Source: Larkinella terrae (GTDB lineage: Bacteria; Bacteroidota; Bacteroidia; Cytophagales; Spirosomataceae). Taken from it: a DNA stretch of 64,000 nt. A program made the translations under genes and the position numbers. This document shows, one piece after another, positions 54,861 to 63,689 of this stretch. A model generated the notes under the pieces. That model made no database searches. It was given only the letters and a program-made list of their open reading frames with translations, and had not been told where the DNA came from. Position 1 is the first letter of the stretch; each line of letters starts with the position of its first letter. Location of the stretch: assembly GCF_009668025.1 (NCBI RefSeq), contig NZ_WJXZ01000006.1, positions 372,001 to 436,000 of the forward strand, read 5' to 3'.

Positions 54861-55266
54861 GTTTTTTGTTTGTTTACTTTAGTTGAATAGCCTACTCTGC
54901 TTCAGGTTTTCGGCGCCCCCTGTGTCGATTGACGAAGCAAAATTGGCCCGGGAGCGAATGGCGAAGAAAGATTTCCACGCGAATCGTGGGTTCCGAATCG
55001 TGAATTGCAATGCGCAGAAAACGAGTTGCTTTTGGGAGCGTTTGGACGTGAATTGGGTAACCGGTGAATTTTTGTTGAAGGAATCAGCCCGGTTTTTTCC
55101 GTTTTGCCCGTTCAGGATTTGGATTATGCCCAATGAAAATCCTTTTTTGAAACCACCCTGATTTGCCCTGACTGCGATCTCTGAAAAAGCGCCGGGATTT
55201 GTTGTCGTGCGTACAAACCTTTTGCTAGTCAGATCGTTAGCCACATGAGATGTAATCAACACGAAC
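54861..55266. other. Intergenic region upstream of YihY-like gene
   Basis: About 400 bases with overlapping ORFs on both strands (for example 54883-55161 plus), none with a recognisable product or a plausible signal. The words gaatcgtg repeat around 54981-55000. It may be degraded coding DNA or a regulatory region; I could not identify a promoter. Confidence 0.4.
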
Positions 55267-56190
55267 TTGAAAAAGGCCAAACCCGTTTTCCGATTATTCC
55301 TTCAGTCTTTTGCTGATTTAAAAGGGAATGATCCCATTCGCATGGCCGCAGCTACGGCTTTTTTTACCTTTTTTGCGCTGCCTCCGATTGTAATTATTCT
55401 CAGCCAATTGAGCGATGAGCTGTTCAGCGGCCAGGGCCAGCGGGTGAATATGCAACTGATCCATAAACTGGCAGAGGTGTTTGGCGAACGGAGCGCCCGC
55501 CAGCTTCAGGATATTTCCCGACATCTTCAACAACCCCCGCCGAGCACATGGCTGACGGTATTTCGAATTTTTTTGCTGCTCCTTGCGTCGACAACTCTGT
55601 TTTCGATTATCAAAAATTCGCTTAACCAACTCTGGCGGGTAAAACCGGTGAAAAACCGCCGAATCTGGTATCTGCTGCTCGATCGGGTCGTAGCCTTGGG
55701 AGTGATTGTTTACTCCGGTTTTTTGGTATTCATTTCCTTATTTATTCAGGAAGCGGTAGGATCGGTCCAGGCAAATCTATTCAAAAGCGGTTTTGGTGCC
55801 GAATGGTTGCAGGAAAGTGGTGATTTTGTTCTGACATTGATACTGCTAACCTGTTGGTTCACAATCGTTTTTAAATTTCTTCCCGATATTCGCATTCGTT
55901 GGCGGGCCGCCTGGGTGGGCGCATTAGTGACCGGTTTGCTCGTTGAAATAGGGGAACACGTGCTGGATCGCCTGTTGATTACCAGTTCCGTAAATTCATT
56001 TTTTGGCGGCTCGGGGGCCATTATCCTGATTCTGCTTTTTGTCTTTTACGCGTCTCTGATTTTTTATTACGGCGCAAGTTTTACCCGCCGGTATGCCCAG
56101 CGGATCCATCTGGCGGTTAAACCCGATGGTCAGGCAGTTGCATATGAGATCAGGGAAGTAGACAACGGCCCAACCCAGTCGGATACCTGA
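55267..56190 (+). CDS. YihY/BrkB-family inner-membrane protein
   Basis: This 307-residue protein starts most likely at the TTG at 55267, since no in-frame ATG exists before the conserved core. It has about six transmembrane helices; the family's NDPIRMAAATAFFTFFALPP segment (about 20-40), LNQLWRVKP and the FFGGSGAIILILLFVFYASLIFYYGASFTR block near residues 240-280 are present. This family was once called ribonuclease BN but is now regarded as a membrane protein of unknown role. It is monocistronic. Confidence 0.88.
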   Translation: MKKAKPVFRLFLQSFADLKGNDPIRMAAATAFFTFFALPPIVIILSQLSDELFSGQGQRVNMQLIHKLAEVFGERSARQLQDISRHLQQPPPSTWLTVFRIFLLLLASTTLFSIIKNSLNQLWRVKPVKNRRIWYLLLDRVVALGVIVYSGFLVFISLFIQEAVGSVQANLFKSGFGAEWLQESGDFVLTLILLTCWFTIVFKFLPDIRIRWRAAWVGALVTGLLVEIGEHVLDRLLITSSVNSFFGGSGAIILILLFVFYASLIFYYGASFTRRYAQRIHLAVKPDGQAVAYEIREVDNGPTQSDT

Positions 56191-56368
56191 AAATAGAGAA
56201 TAGAAAGTGACATTTTATTGTTCTCAGACGTTTACAAAACTGCGGTCAGGAATCTGGATCAGGTTTATTCACCGAAGATGTTTGGATGAAAAATTCCGTT
56301 CCTGATCTACCAATGTCCAACACGATTCCGCAATATTGCTGAACATTAGCAACCGATGGCCGATTGTC

Positions 56369-57349
56369 ATGATATTCAGTTTTTCCGCTACCCCCGAATT
56401 TGACTTTATGACGTACTTTGCCCGACACATCCAGGCAACTGTACAAAACGGCCTGCTGGTGATACCGGATCACATTGGGGACGGTTACATCCGGAAACTG
56501 GTGTTCGGGCCGGACTTCAAGATTACCATCCACCGGTACGTGCTCCGGGAAGATCTGGTTATCAAACGCCAGACGTCCGGCCTGGGAAACGACCTGATCA
56601 CCGTCTTTTTTTACAGCAACGAGCAGGCGCTTGAGATCACTTTCAACGATGAACCCCATGTGCAGTTTTCCCATCGCGATGAGTCAGCTATTCAGGTTAC
56701 GTCCAACGATCTGAGTTCAACCATCCGTTTTCCCGCTCATCAACTGATTCATTATGTGGTTGTTGCCATAAAACCGCCCCGATTAAAGGACTTGCTGGCT
56801 GTCAGCGAACCCAACTCCGTCCTGCAAACCATTACCGGCAGCGGAAATTCCTTTCTTTTCTTCGAAAGTATGGCTGCGGAAACCAAACTGCTGTTGAAAA
56901 ATATGGCAGCCATCGATATGAATGATCGCTTGAGCAACTTTTACATGCAGATCAAGGTGCAGGAGTTGCTTTACCTGGTTTTCCATAAATTGTCTTTGCG
57001 CGAAAACGCTGCCCACCAAACGATCAACAGCGCCGATGCGGAAAGGCTCTTGTCCATCCGAAATGAGATCATCAGCGACCTAAGCGTGCCGCCGGTCATC
57101 CGGGAGCTGGCTCAGGTCGCGGCCATGAGCGAAACCAAACTAAAACAGCTTTTCAAGCAAACGTTTGGCTCCACGATTTACAATTATTACCAGCAGGCCC
57201 GAATGGAAGAAGCCGCTTTTCTCCTGAAACAGGGCAAGCATTCGGTGGGTGAAGTGGGCTACGAACTGGGCTTTTCCAACCTGAGCCATTTCAGCCGAAT
57301 TTTTGAAAAACATTACGGCTTAAACCCGAAGCGGTACTCGTATTCGTAA
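56369..57349 (+). CDS. AraC-family transcriptional regulator
   Basis: This 326-residue regulator starts at the ATG at 56369; an in-frame TTG at 56336 adds 11 residues. The N-terminal part (1-220) is a cupin-like/AraC-type ligand domain not closely matched by eye. The C-terminal two-helix-turn-helix domain is clear (IRELAQVAAMSETKLKQLFKQTFG, then VGEVGYELGFSNLSHFSRIFEKHYGLNPKRYS, about 235-326). It converges on the cupin gene eight bases away, and an oxidoreductase lies just beyond. It may control either. Confidence 0.92.
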   Translation: MIFSFSATPEFDFMTYFARHIQATVQNGLLVIPDHIGDGYIRKLVFGPDFKITIHRYVLREDLVIKRQTSGLGNDLITVFFYSNEQALEITFNDEPHVQFSHRDESAIQVTSNDLSSTIRFPAHQLIHYVVVAIKPPRLKDLLAVSEPNSVLQTITGSGNSFLFFESMAAETKLLLKNMAAIDMNDRLSNFYMQIKVQELLYLVFHKLSLRENAAHQTINSADAERLLSIRNEIISDLSVPPVIRELAQVAAMSETKLKQLFKQTFGSTIYNYYQQARMEEAAFLLKQGKHSVGEVGYELGFSNLSHFSRIFEKHYGLNPKRYSYS

Positions 57350-57357
57350 CACTCGCT

Positions 57358-57855
57358 TTATCCCAGATAATCGGGTGGGAAGACCTGCTGACCGTGTTTT
57401 TCGGCAATAGCCTGTAGTTTTTTTATGGTGGCAGCGTCCAGCACCGGCGGAGGCAGAAACTGGCCAGCCGCGACGGGTTGGCCGATCTCCACGAATAAGG
57501 ATTCCAGTCCGGCCGGTACCACAGTGCAAAGCAAATGGGCGGTATGCGAGGTCCTGTTCTTAAAACCGTTCACCACGCCCCCTTTCGGAATGGAAATAAA
57601 AGACCCTTTGGTCGCTGTATAAGTCCCAAACTCGGATTTGACCTCAATTTCGCCTTCGATCACGTAAAAAGATTCTTCAAAATCCGCATGGGCGTGCGGG
57701 CCGGGTCCACCGCCGGGTGGGACAAGCATGTCAATGGTGGCGAATGCTCCTCCGGTTTCTTTTCCACCGACCAGTATTCGGTAGGTGCTGCCACCGACGG
57801 AAACGCTTTTTCCTTCTTCAGACCCCAACGTGATCGGTTTTTTGTGATTTTCCAT
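57358..57855 (-). CDS. Cupin-domain protein
   Basis: This 165-residue protein starts at the ATG at 57855 (a longer in-frame ORF to 58005 lacks family-like sequence). It has a single cupin barrel: the metal-binding motif 1 GPGPHAHADFEESFYVIEGE (about 53-72) gives two histidines and a glutamate, and motif 2 is near GSFISIPKGGVVNGFKNRTSH. Small cupins include dioxygenases, isomerases and binding proteins, so the substrate is unknown. It is divergent from the MDR-type oxidoreductase gene. Confidence 0.88.
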   Translation of the reverse strand: MENHKKPITLGSEEGKSVSVGGSTYRILVGGKETGGAFATIDMLVPPGGGPGPHAHADFEESFYVIEGEIEVKSEFGTYTATKGSFISIPKGGVVNGFKNRTSHTAHLLCTVVPAGLESLFVEIGQPVAAGQFLPPPVLDAATIKKLQAIAEKHGQQVFPPDYLG

Positions 57856-58140
57856 TTTGCTCGATTTAAATACACCACAAAGCTCGGAAGGCTCCCGGCT
57901 GGAAAATATTCCGATGTGGCAATAAATCAGTCCGATCCGGCAAACCGCCTGAAACTGCCTATCAACTTTAACTATACGGAACATATCCACAAGTGAGAAA
58001 CTCACCCGCCAGTGCGATTTCCCCGTACCGGGCTGCCTTGTCGTATTCGACTGTTTTTCTGGCTTTTTGCGCTATTTACCGGTCGGAAGATCGCCCACCT
58101 TTGCTGCATAGAAAACAAACAACTTATCAGCGAAATCACC

Positions 58141-59082
58141 ATGAGAAAAGTAATTTATAACCGGTTTGGCGACGAAAGCGTACTGGAATTAACCGAGCAG
58201 GCAGTGCCCGGAATTCAGAAAGATCAACTGCTGATCCGGGTGAAAGCGGTTTCCATCAACCCGCTGGACTGGAAGGTGTATGGTGGCGAAATGAAATTGA
58301 TGTCGGGATCAGCCTTTCCCAAATCGGTCGGCATCGATTTCTCAGGGATTGTCGACCAAACCGGCAGCGAAGTTGCACGCTTTAAGGCGGGTGATGCCGT
58401 CATCGGCTTGCTGGACGTTTTCAAAGGCGGAGCCCTGGCCGATTATGTAGTTGTCAAAGAAACCGATCTTGCCCCAAAACCGGCCAATATCTCGTTTGAG
58501 AAGGCCGCTGCCTTACCCGTAACCGGACTGTCGGCTCTGCAAATTATTGATCAGCTGGCTGCCGTCGGCGCTAATCAGGAGGTGTTGATTAACGGAGCTA
58601 CCGGTGGGATTGGCCTATTTGCCGTGCAGATTGCCAAAAAACGGGGGGCCAGAGTAACGGCAGTTGTCAGCGCAAATGGCGTTGCCGATGCGAAAAAATG
58701 GGGGGCGGATACCGTTGTCGATTATACCAAGCAAGATATCAGGCACCTGAACCAGCCGTTCGATGCGGTTATTGACCTGTCCACCCGATTTTCATTCAAG
58801 GATGCCAGGCGCCTGATGAAACCCAAAGCTGTCTTTGTCAGTACGCTCCCTTCACCGTTGACGCTCCTTTCTTCGTTCGTTAACAATCTTTTTTCGGGTA
58901 AAAAAAGGAAGATCCTGATCCTGAAACCAACCGTGGAAGGGTTCAATACGCTAACGAAACTGGCCGAAAATGACCTACAAATCGTGCTGGATAAGACGTA
59001 TTCCATGACTAACGTCAGGGAGGCTTATCAGGAAGCGCGTCGGAAAAAAATCATTGGTAAGTCGGTGATCGTTCTTGATTGA
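58141..59082 (+). CDS. Zinc-independent alcohol dehydrogenase-like (MDR) oxidoreductase
   Basis: This 313-residue protein starts at the ATG at 58141, giving the family N-terminus (MRKVIYNRFGDESVLEL). The GroES-like N-domain (about 20-110) lacks the catalytic zinc cysteines. The Rossmann domain has the NGATGGIG loop (about 152-159). It ends IIGKSVIVLD, typical of NADP-dependent quinone oxidoreductases. It probably reduces a quinone or enone using NAD(P)H. It is divergent from the cupin gene and has its own terminator. Confidence 0.93.
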   Translation: MRKVIYNRFGDESVLELTEQAVPGIQKDQLLIRVKAVSINPLDWKVYGGEMKLMSGSAFPKSVGIDFSGIVDQTGSEVARFKAGDAVIGLLDVFKGGALADYVVVKETDLAPKPANISFEKAAALPVTGLSALQIIDQLAAVGANQEVLINGATGGIGLFAVQIAKKRGARVTAVVSANGVADAKKWGADTVVDYTKQDIRHLNQPFDAVIDLSTRFSFKDARRLMKPKAVFVSTLPSPLTLLSSFVNNLFSGKKRKILILKPTVEGFNTLTKLAENDLQIVLDKTYSMTNVREAYQEARRKKIIGKSVIVLD

Positions 59083-59130
59083 AGGGCGAAAGATGGGGCT
59101 TAAGAACTTGACTAATTGTGCTAAAGAATA

Positions 59131-59173
59131 AAGGCGGTTTTACTGAATTCAAGTAAAACCGCCTTCTTTTTTC
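59131..59173 (+). terminator. Intrinsic terminator of MDR oxidoreductase gene
   Basis: Arms 59131-59144 and 59152-59165 pair perfectly over 14 bases around a seven-base loop, followed by cttttttct. It lies 48 bases past the stop. Confidence 0.88.
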
Positions 59174-59634
59174 TAACGCGTCCTGGCTTTGTTTCACCTG
59201 TTCATGAGATGCCTGGAAACCAATTCGGAGCACGATGGTAGTTGCGTTTGTTGATATGATTTTGAGCGAACTGCCATAGATGACAAGGCATTCCGGCTGA
59301 ACGAGCGATAGCCTCCGATGGGCCGTAGACGCCGTCGGGCGGAGACAGTGAAGCCGGGTCCAACCGCAGCGTATTTCCATTCTTTTTGAAAAATAACTGT
59401 ATAATTTTTCAACGTATAGTGGCTAACTAGATGGTAGGCAGCCTGGACGATAAATGCCTAGACCATTATTTATTCCATTTGCGCCGAAATTCGGGTACCA
59501 GGTGCGTTGAGTTGACTCTTTGGGAAGATTGCGATAGTAATTGGGAAAATTACGATAGTCCGAACAGCCTATGAAAGCTAAGTTTGCTGTCACTTTATCG
59601 ATCTTACCTGTTTGACTTTGTCTTCATCCTGCTT
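59174..59634. other. Intergenic region upstream of beta-helix protein
   Basis: About 460 bases without a recognisable gene. A 14-codon ORF (59571-59615, MKAKFAVTLSILPV) looks like the start of a signal peptide but meets a stop in a different frame from the large gene. The word cgatagt repeats at 59532 and 59553. The promoter of the large gene probably lies here. Confidence 0.4.
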
Positions 59635-62493
59635 ATGATCCATTCACTTTTACTTACCCATGGGCCGTCCTGCCGGAAAAACCGTCTGCTTGCGGTTTTC
59701 ATGTTTGTGTGCCTGACCTTCGGCTCGGCCCGGGCCGCGACCTATTACGTGACCGTCAGCGGAGCTGGCGCAAAAACCGGGGCTGACTGGGCCAATGCTC
59801 TGGATGCCATTCAATTGTCGGCTCAGGTTTTGAATGCCCAGAACGGCGATGTTTTTAAACTGGCTGCAGGAACGTATAAACCGTATGGACTTACACGGGA
59901 AGAACCTTATTTAAGGATTAGAACGAACATCAAAATTTACGGCGGCTACACGATAGGTACCGAAACCCGTACCCTGGGTACGACCATCTTTTCAGGTGAT
60001 ACGGATGACGATAACCTGCTGGATGGCGACAATTTTCCGGTTGCGATCTATTTCACATCAGTTGGGGACGAAGCCCGACTCGATGGGGTGGACATTACCC
60101 TGTTTTATTCAACCAGTAGGGTGGCATCAGCCATTTTCATTTTTACAATTATCGAGCCCACAAGTCCCATCATTTCAAACTGTTCCATTTACCAGAATTA
60201 TGTAAATTTTGGGGCCACTGTGACAGTTAATGCCAGTTTCAGTGACCAGGTCTCACCAACACTGATCAATTGCCAGATCAGAAACAATCAAGGCTATTAT
60301 AGCGGTGGGGTCTGGTGTTACAGTGGGAACGGGGGAGGTTATATCCGGCTCACCCTGCTCAATTGCACGTTCGTTGGGAACCAGGGCAGTGAGGGTGGGG
60401 CTGTTACGAACGGGGAAGGTTTGGACCCCTTCGAGATTAACCTGACCAATTGTATCGTTTGGGGCAATTCCAACTCGCCAGGTCCGGCAATTTATAATAA
60501 TTACGGGATCACTACCATTACCCATAGTGATATTCAGGATGTAACACCTTCCGGTTCGATTGTCAGCGTTGATCCCCAATTTGTTGATGCGGCTGCTGGA
60601 AATTACCGACTTCAGGGTTGTTCACCCCTGGTTAATCAGGGCAGTACCGTTGCCTACACGACGGCCAATGGTCCTGATACCGATCTGGCGGGGAATAACC
60701 GCTTGGTCGGAACCATCGACATGGGCGCCTACGAGTTTCAGAACTCGCTGGCCATTACGGGCGGACCTGCTTCGGCTTCGACGGTTTGCCCGGGCTCGAC
60801 CGTCAGCGTACCGGTTTCGGCCACCAGCGCGGGTTCTATTTCCTACCAATGGTTTAAAGAGGGAAACTCCTTGGGGGAACTCCAGACTTCGGCCACCCTC
60901 AGTCTGACCAACGTCCAGGCCAGCGATGCGGGCAATTATAAGGTGGTCGTCACCTCGGACTGCCAGTCGTTGACCTCCACGGCCTTTTCGCTGAGCATCA
61001 GTTCCGGAGCAGCAAGCCCGGTGCTCAGTGTCGCGCCAGCGGTCACCCAACCCATTTTGCAAAATACGCCATCCGTAACGGTCAACATCGCGGGCTGTGC
61101 GGGCGGAACCGTCAACTGGAGTGGTTCCAATGCTACCTCCGGCACCGGCCCGGTGATCAATGTTCCCACTACCAACGTAACATCGATCGTGTACTCGGCT
61201 ACCTGCACGCTGGGCAGTTGTGCTTCCCAGCCCGGGAGTACCACCGTAACCATCAGTCCCCCGCTGGTGAGCGGCAGTTTCGATGGGTTCGTCTATGGTG
61301 CCGATTGCTCGACTTTCCGGGGCTGGGCGTGGGATCGCAACAAGGGGAACACCGCTGTTTCGGTCGATATTCTCGATGGAGCCACCGTCCTGGCGACTTT
61401 GCTGGCCGATGTTTTCCGGCAAGATCTGCAAACCGCCGGAAAGGGCAATGGCAAACATGCTTTCAGCTGGACCATTCCCGAAAGTCTCAAGGACGGTTTA
61501 GCGCACAACCTTTCGGCCCGGGTTTCGGGCAGCGGTTTTATCCTGAAAGACTCGCCGAAAGCCTTAATCTGTCAGGGCAGCAGCACACCGACCAACAAAG
61601 CACCCGTACCGCCGTCGCCCACGGTGTTAATCGCTCCGCTGGCCGCGCAGGTGAACGTGCCTTTTTCGGGAACGCTGGTAGCTTTCACTGATCCGGAAAG
61701 CCAGCCGCTGACCTACGCCCTGAGCGGTTTGCCCGACGGTTTGTCGATCAACACCGTCAACCGGGTGATCTCGGGAACGCCAACGGTTGCAGGCACCTTT
61801 GTGCTGGCCTACTCAGCCAGCGATGGGACTTTAATCAACTCGGTGAGCTTTCCGCTGACCGTCAATCCGGCGTCGACTACGACGGTGACCGGCAGCTTTG
61901 AAGGCTATCTGGACAAAGTGGAATGCGGTACGATTCGGGGCTGGGTCTGGGATCGCAACAAGCCCAACACCCCGGTTTCCGTCGAATTCTACGCAAAAAC
62001 CGCTGGCGGTTCTGAAACCGTCGTTGGCAGTACCGTCGCCAACATCTTCCGACAAGATCTGAAGGATGCGGGCAAGGGCAATGGAGCACATGCCTACAGT
62101 TTCGAGGTACCCAACGGTTTGAAAGACGGGCAAACCAGGGCGATGTACGGTCGGGTGCTGGGCAGCACCTACGTGCTGAAAGATTCGGGGAAACCGCTGA
62201 CGTGTAATTCCCCAACGCGCTTATCGGCGGAAACCGGTCCGGAGCTTCAGGTGACGGTATTGGGCAACCCGGTTTCGGATCAGCTTCGGGTGGAAATTCG
62301 GGGAGTGGAAGGGCGGCTGGTCCGGCTGCAACTCACAGACGCCAGCGGCCGGTTGATCACGCTGCGCCAGATTGAAGCGGCAAAAGCCGTTGAGCAGCAA
62401 ACCGTATCGGTTCAGGGAAATCCGTCGGGACTATTGTTGTTGCGGGTTGAAAGCGGGCAGAAACAAGTAACCCTGAAAGTATTGAAACCGTAA
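59635..62493 (+). CDS. Large secreted beta-helix/Ig protein with T9SS tail
   Basis: From the ATG at 59635 this is 952 residues; an ATG at 59701 (MFVCLTFGSARA) would give a shorter signal. Cleavage is near ARA-ATYY. A parallel beta-helix domain (about 30-365) has repeated short strands (INCSIYQN, INCQIRNNQG, LNCTFVGNQG, TNCIVWGNS). Two Ig-like domains (373-457 and about 458-545), a GW.WD module (549-645), a cadherin-like repeat (about 656-744), a second module (756-858) and a T9SS sorting tail (about 870-952) follow. Likely a surface polysaccharide-binding or adhesion protein; function unknown. Confidence 0.87.
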   Translation: MIHSLLLTHGPSCRKNRLLAVFMFVCLTFGSARAATYYVTVSGAGAKTGADWANALDAIQLSAQVLNAQNGDVFKLAAGTYKPYGLTREEPYLRIRTNIKIYGGYTIGTETRTLGTTIFSGDTDDDNLLDGDNFPVAIYFTSVGDEARLDGVDITLFYSTSRVASAIFIFTIIEPTSPIISNCSIYQNYVNFGATVTVNASFSDQVSPTLINCQIRNNQGYYSGGVWCYSGNGGGYIRLTLLNCTFVGNQGSEGGAVTNGEGLDPFEINLTNCIVWGNSNSPGPAIYNNYGITTITHSDIQDVTPSGSIVSVDPQFVDAAAGNYRLQGCSPLVNQGSTVAYTTANGPDTDLAGNNRLVGTIDMGAYEFQNSLAITGGPASASTVCPGSTVSVPVSATSAGSISYQWFKEGNSLGELQTSATLSLTNVQASDAGNYKVVVTSDCQSLTSTAFSLSISSGAASPVLSVAPAVTQPILQNTPSVTVNIAGCAGGTVNWSGSNATSGTGPVINVPTTNVTSIVYSATCTLGSCASQPGSTTVTISPPLVSGSFDGFVYGADCSTFRGWAWDRNKGNTAVSVDILDGATVLATLLADVFRQDLQTAGKGNGKHAFSWTIPESLKDGLAHNLSARVSGSGFILKDSPKALICQGSSTPTNKAPVPPSPTVLIAPLAAQVNVPFSGTLVAFTDPESQPLTYALSGLPDGLSINTVNRVISGTPTVAGTFVLAYSASDGTLINSVSFPLTVNPASTTTVTGSFEGYLDKVECGTIRGWVWDRNKPNTPVSVEFYAKTAGGSETVVGSTVANIFRQDLKDAGKGNGAHAYSFEVPNGLKDGQTRAMYGRVLGSTYVLKDSGKPLTCNSPTRLSAETGPELQVTVLGNPVSDQLRVEIRGVEGRLVRLQLTDASGRLITLRQIEAAKAVEQQTVSVQGNPSGLLLLRVESGQKQVTLKVLKP

Positions 62494-62505
62494 AAAATTA
62501 GAAAC

Positions 62506-62546
62506 AACCAAAAAGGCGCGGGTCGATGATCCGCGCCTTTTTGGTT
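62506..62546 (+). terminator. Intrinsic terminator of beta-helix protein gene
   Basis: The 16-base arms 62506-62521 and 62531-62546 pair perfectly around a nine-base loop and the right arm contains five T residues. It lies 12 bases after the stop codon. Confidence 0.85.
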
Positions 62547-62642
62547 ATAGGGATTGTCTCCGGCGACTGATCCGGTTAAATCGTCCATCCGGAGTAACTT
62601 TGCAGGAAATAAAAAAGCCCGCTGGTGGGTGGGCCAGGTGCT

Positions 62643-62990
62643 TTAGGCAGCCATTGCCAGATCCGGAGCCATGTCGCGGGTAGGAGCCAGGCTGATGTGA
62701 TCTGCCACCTGCTGCAAGGCCAGGTCGCGTTCTTCAATGGATTTATACCGCTGCGTTCCTTTCAGAAGAGAATCGTTTTTTATGTAGAGATTGAAGCGGA
62801 GGTCGCCGGGCAAATCCCAGGTTGAATAATTCTCTACCACCGGACCATGTCGGCGGGTGGCGCTGATCGCCCTGAGGCAATCTTCTTTGCACAGGAACGG
62901 TTCGCTAATCAGGATGGAATCATTCTTTTCCATTACCTTAAACTGGTACCGGTTGCCGATTTTCGGCTGGTTTTCAATCAGGAAATACAT
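62643..62990 (-). CDS. DUF1508-like small protein
   Basis: This 115-residue protein has two similar strands-plus-helix blocks (YQFKVMEKNDSILISEPFLCKEDCLRAISATRRHG and RFNLYIKNDSLLKGTQRYKSIEERDLALQQVADHI). This is the pattern of the YegP/DUF1508 duplicated module, in which each half ends in an E-D-A/L-helix. No signal peptide is present. The function of the family is not established. It may be the only gene of its transcript. Confidence 0.7.
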   Translation of the reverse strand: MYFLIENQPKIGNRYQFKVMEKNDSILISEPFLCKEDCLRAISATRRHGPVVENYSTWDLPGDLRFNLYIKNDSLLKGTQRYKSIEERDLALQQVADHISLAPTRDMAPDLAMAA

Positions 62991-63272
62991 CGTATTTGTA
63001 TGTTAGTCGCGTTTCTTAAAAAACCGTAATTAAGACTATGCGCTAAAGTCCGGCAAACTATTTTCGCCGGATTCAGACAGCTCATTATCATTAATTAGAG
63101 TACAACGGTTTCGTAATGCAACTATAATACATTTGTGGCTATATTTCAAGTGTTATGATATAAAAATATTATATAGCTGATTGGGTGGTAGGTTAGTGTT
63201 GTTAATATGCGGTTAGGATTGGTAACCACGCTACTAGAACGGCCCGCGAATGCAGGCTATTTAACAGCGCAA

Positions 63273-63689
63273 TTATTGGGCAACCTGAAAAAGTTGAGCC
63301 GTCATTTCCGGATTGGAAACCGGGAGTAATTCCTGAAGCTGGTCGAGCAGCCGTTGGTTCGAAAAGGGTTTTTGCAGAAAAGCATCGGGTGAAGCGTCCA
63401 CAATGCCCTGGCGGACGATGGTCCGCTCAGCAGCCGACATTAAAATGACCGGTGGCCGACCCAAACGGCTGTGCAGAAAATGCAAGACATCCAAACCGCT
63501 CAGCCGGGGCATCATCAAGTCCAGCAAGATGAGATCCACCGTATGGCCGGGAGTGTTGATCCACTTGAGCGCTTCCAGGCCGTCGCCAGCAACAATAACC
63601 TGATAACCTGCCCGGGTTAATTGAATGGTGAGCAGCATTCGGCTGGTCGCTTCGTCGTCGACGACCAGAATCCGTTGTTTTTTTTTCAT
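63273..63689 (-). CDS. Single-domain response regulator
   Basis: This 138-residue protein is one CheY-like receiver domain. The acidic pocket is VVDDEAT (11-17), the phospho-acceptor Asp is in LILLDLMMP (near residue 57), a conserved serine is in LMSAAE and the lysine in LQKPF. There is no output domain, so it may act by protein interaction or as part of a phosphorelay; no partner kinase is in the window. Its start follows a small GCTACC hairpin (63697-63712) in the leader. Confidence 0.93.
   Translation of the reverse strand: MKKKQRILVVDDEATSRMLLTIQLTRAGYQVIVAGDGLEALKWINTPGHTVDLILLDLMMPRLSGLDVLHFLHSRLGRPPVILMSAAERTIVRQGIVDASPDAFLQKPFSNQRLLDQLQELLPVSNPEMTAQLFQVAQ

Noticed and set aside
54879-55280. 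Two opposing ORFs (54883-55161 plus, 54879-55280 minus)
   Set aside because: They overlap each other, have no recognisable domain and sit in what looks like an intergenic region; no reason to prefer either.
59194-59412. Minus-strand 72-codon ORF upstream of the beta-helix gene
   Set aside because: Arg/Ser-rich composition without a domain; looks like chance reading of intergenic DNA.
62609-62640. Possible minus-strand terminator after the DUF1508-like gene
   Set aside because: There is a T run on the minus strand (from the aaaaaa near 62610), but the hairpin is imperfect with several bulges; not strong enough to list.
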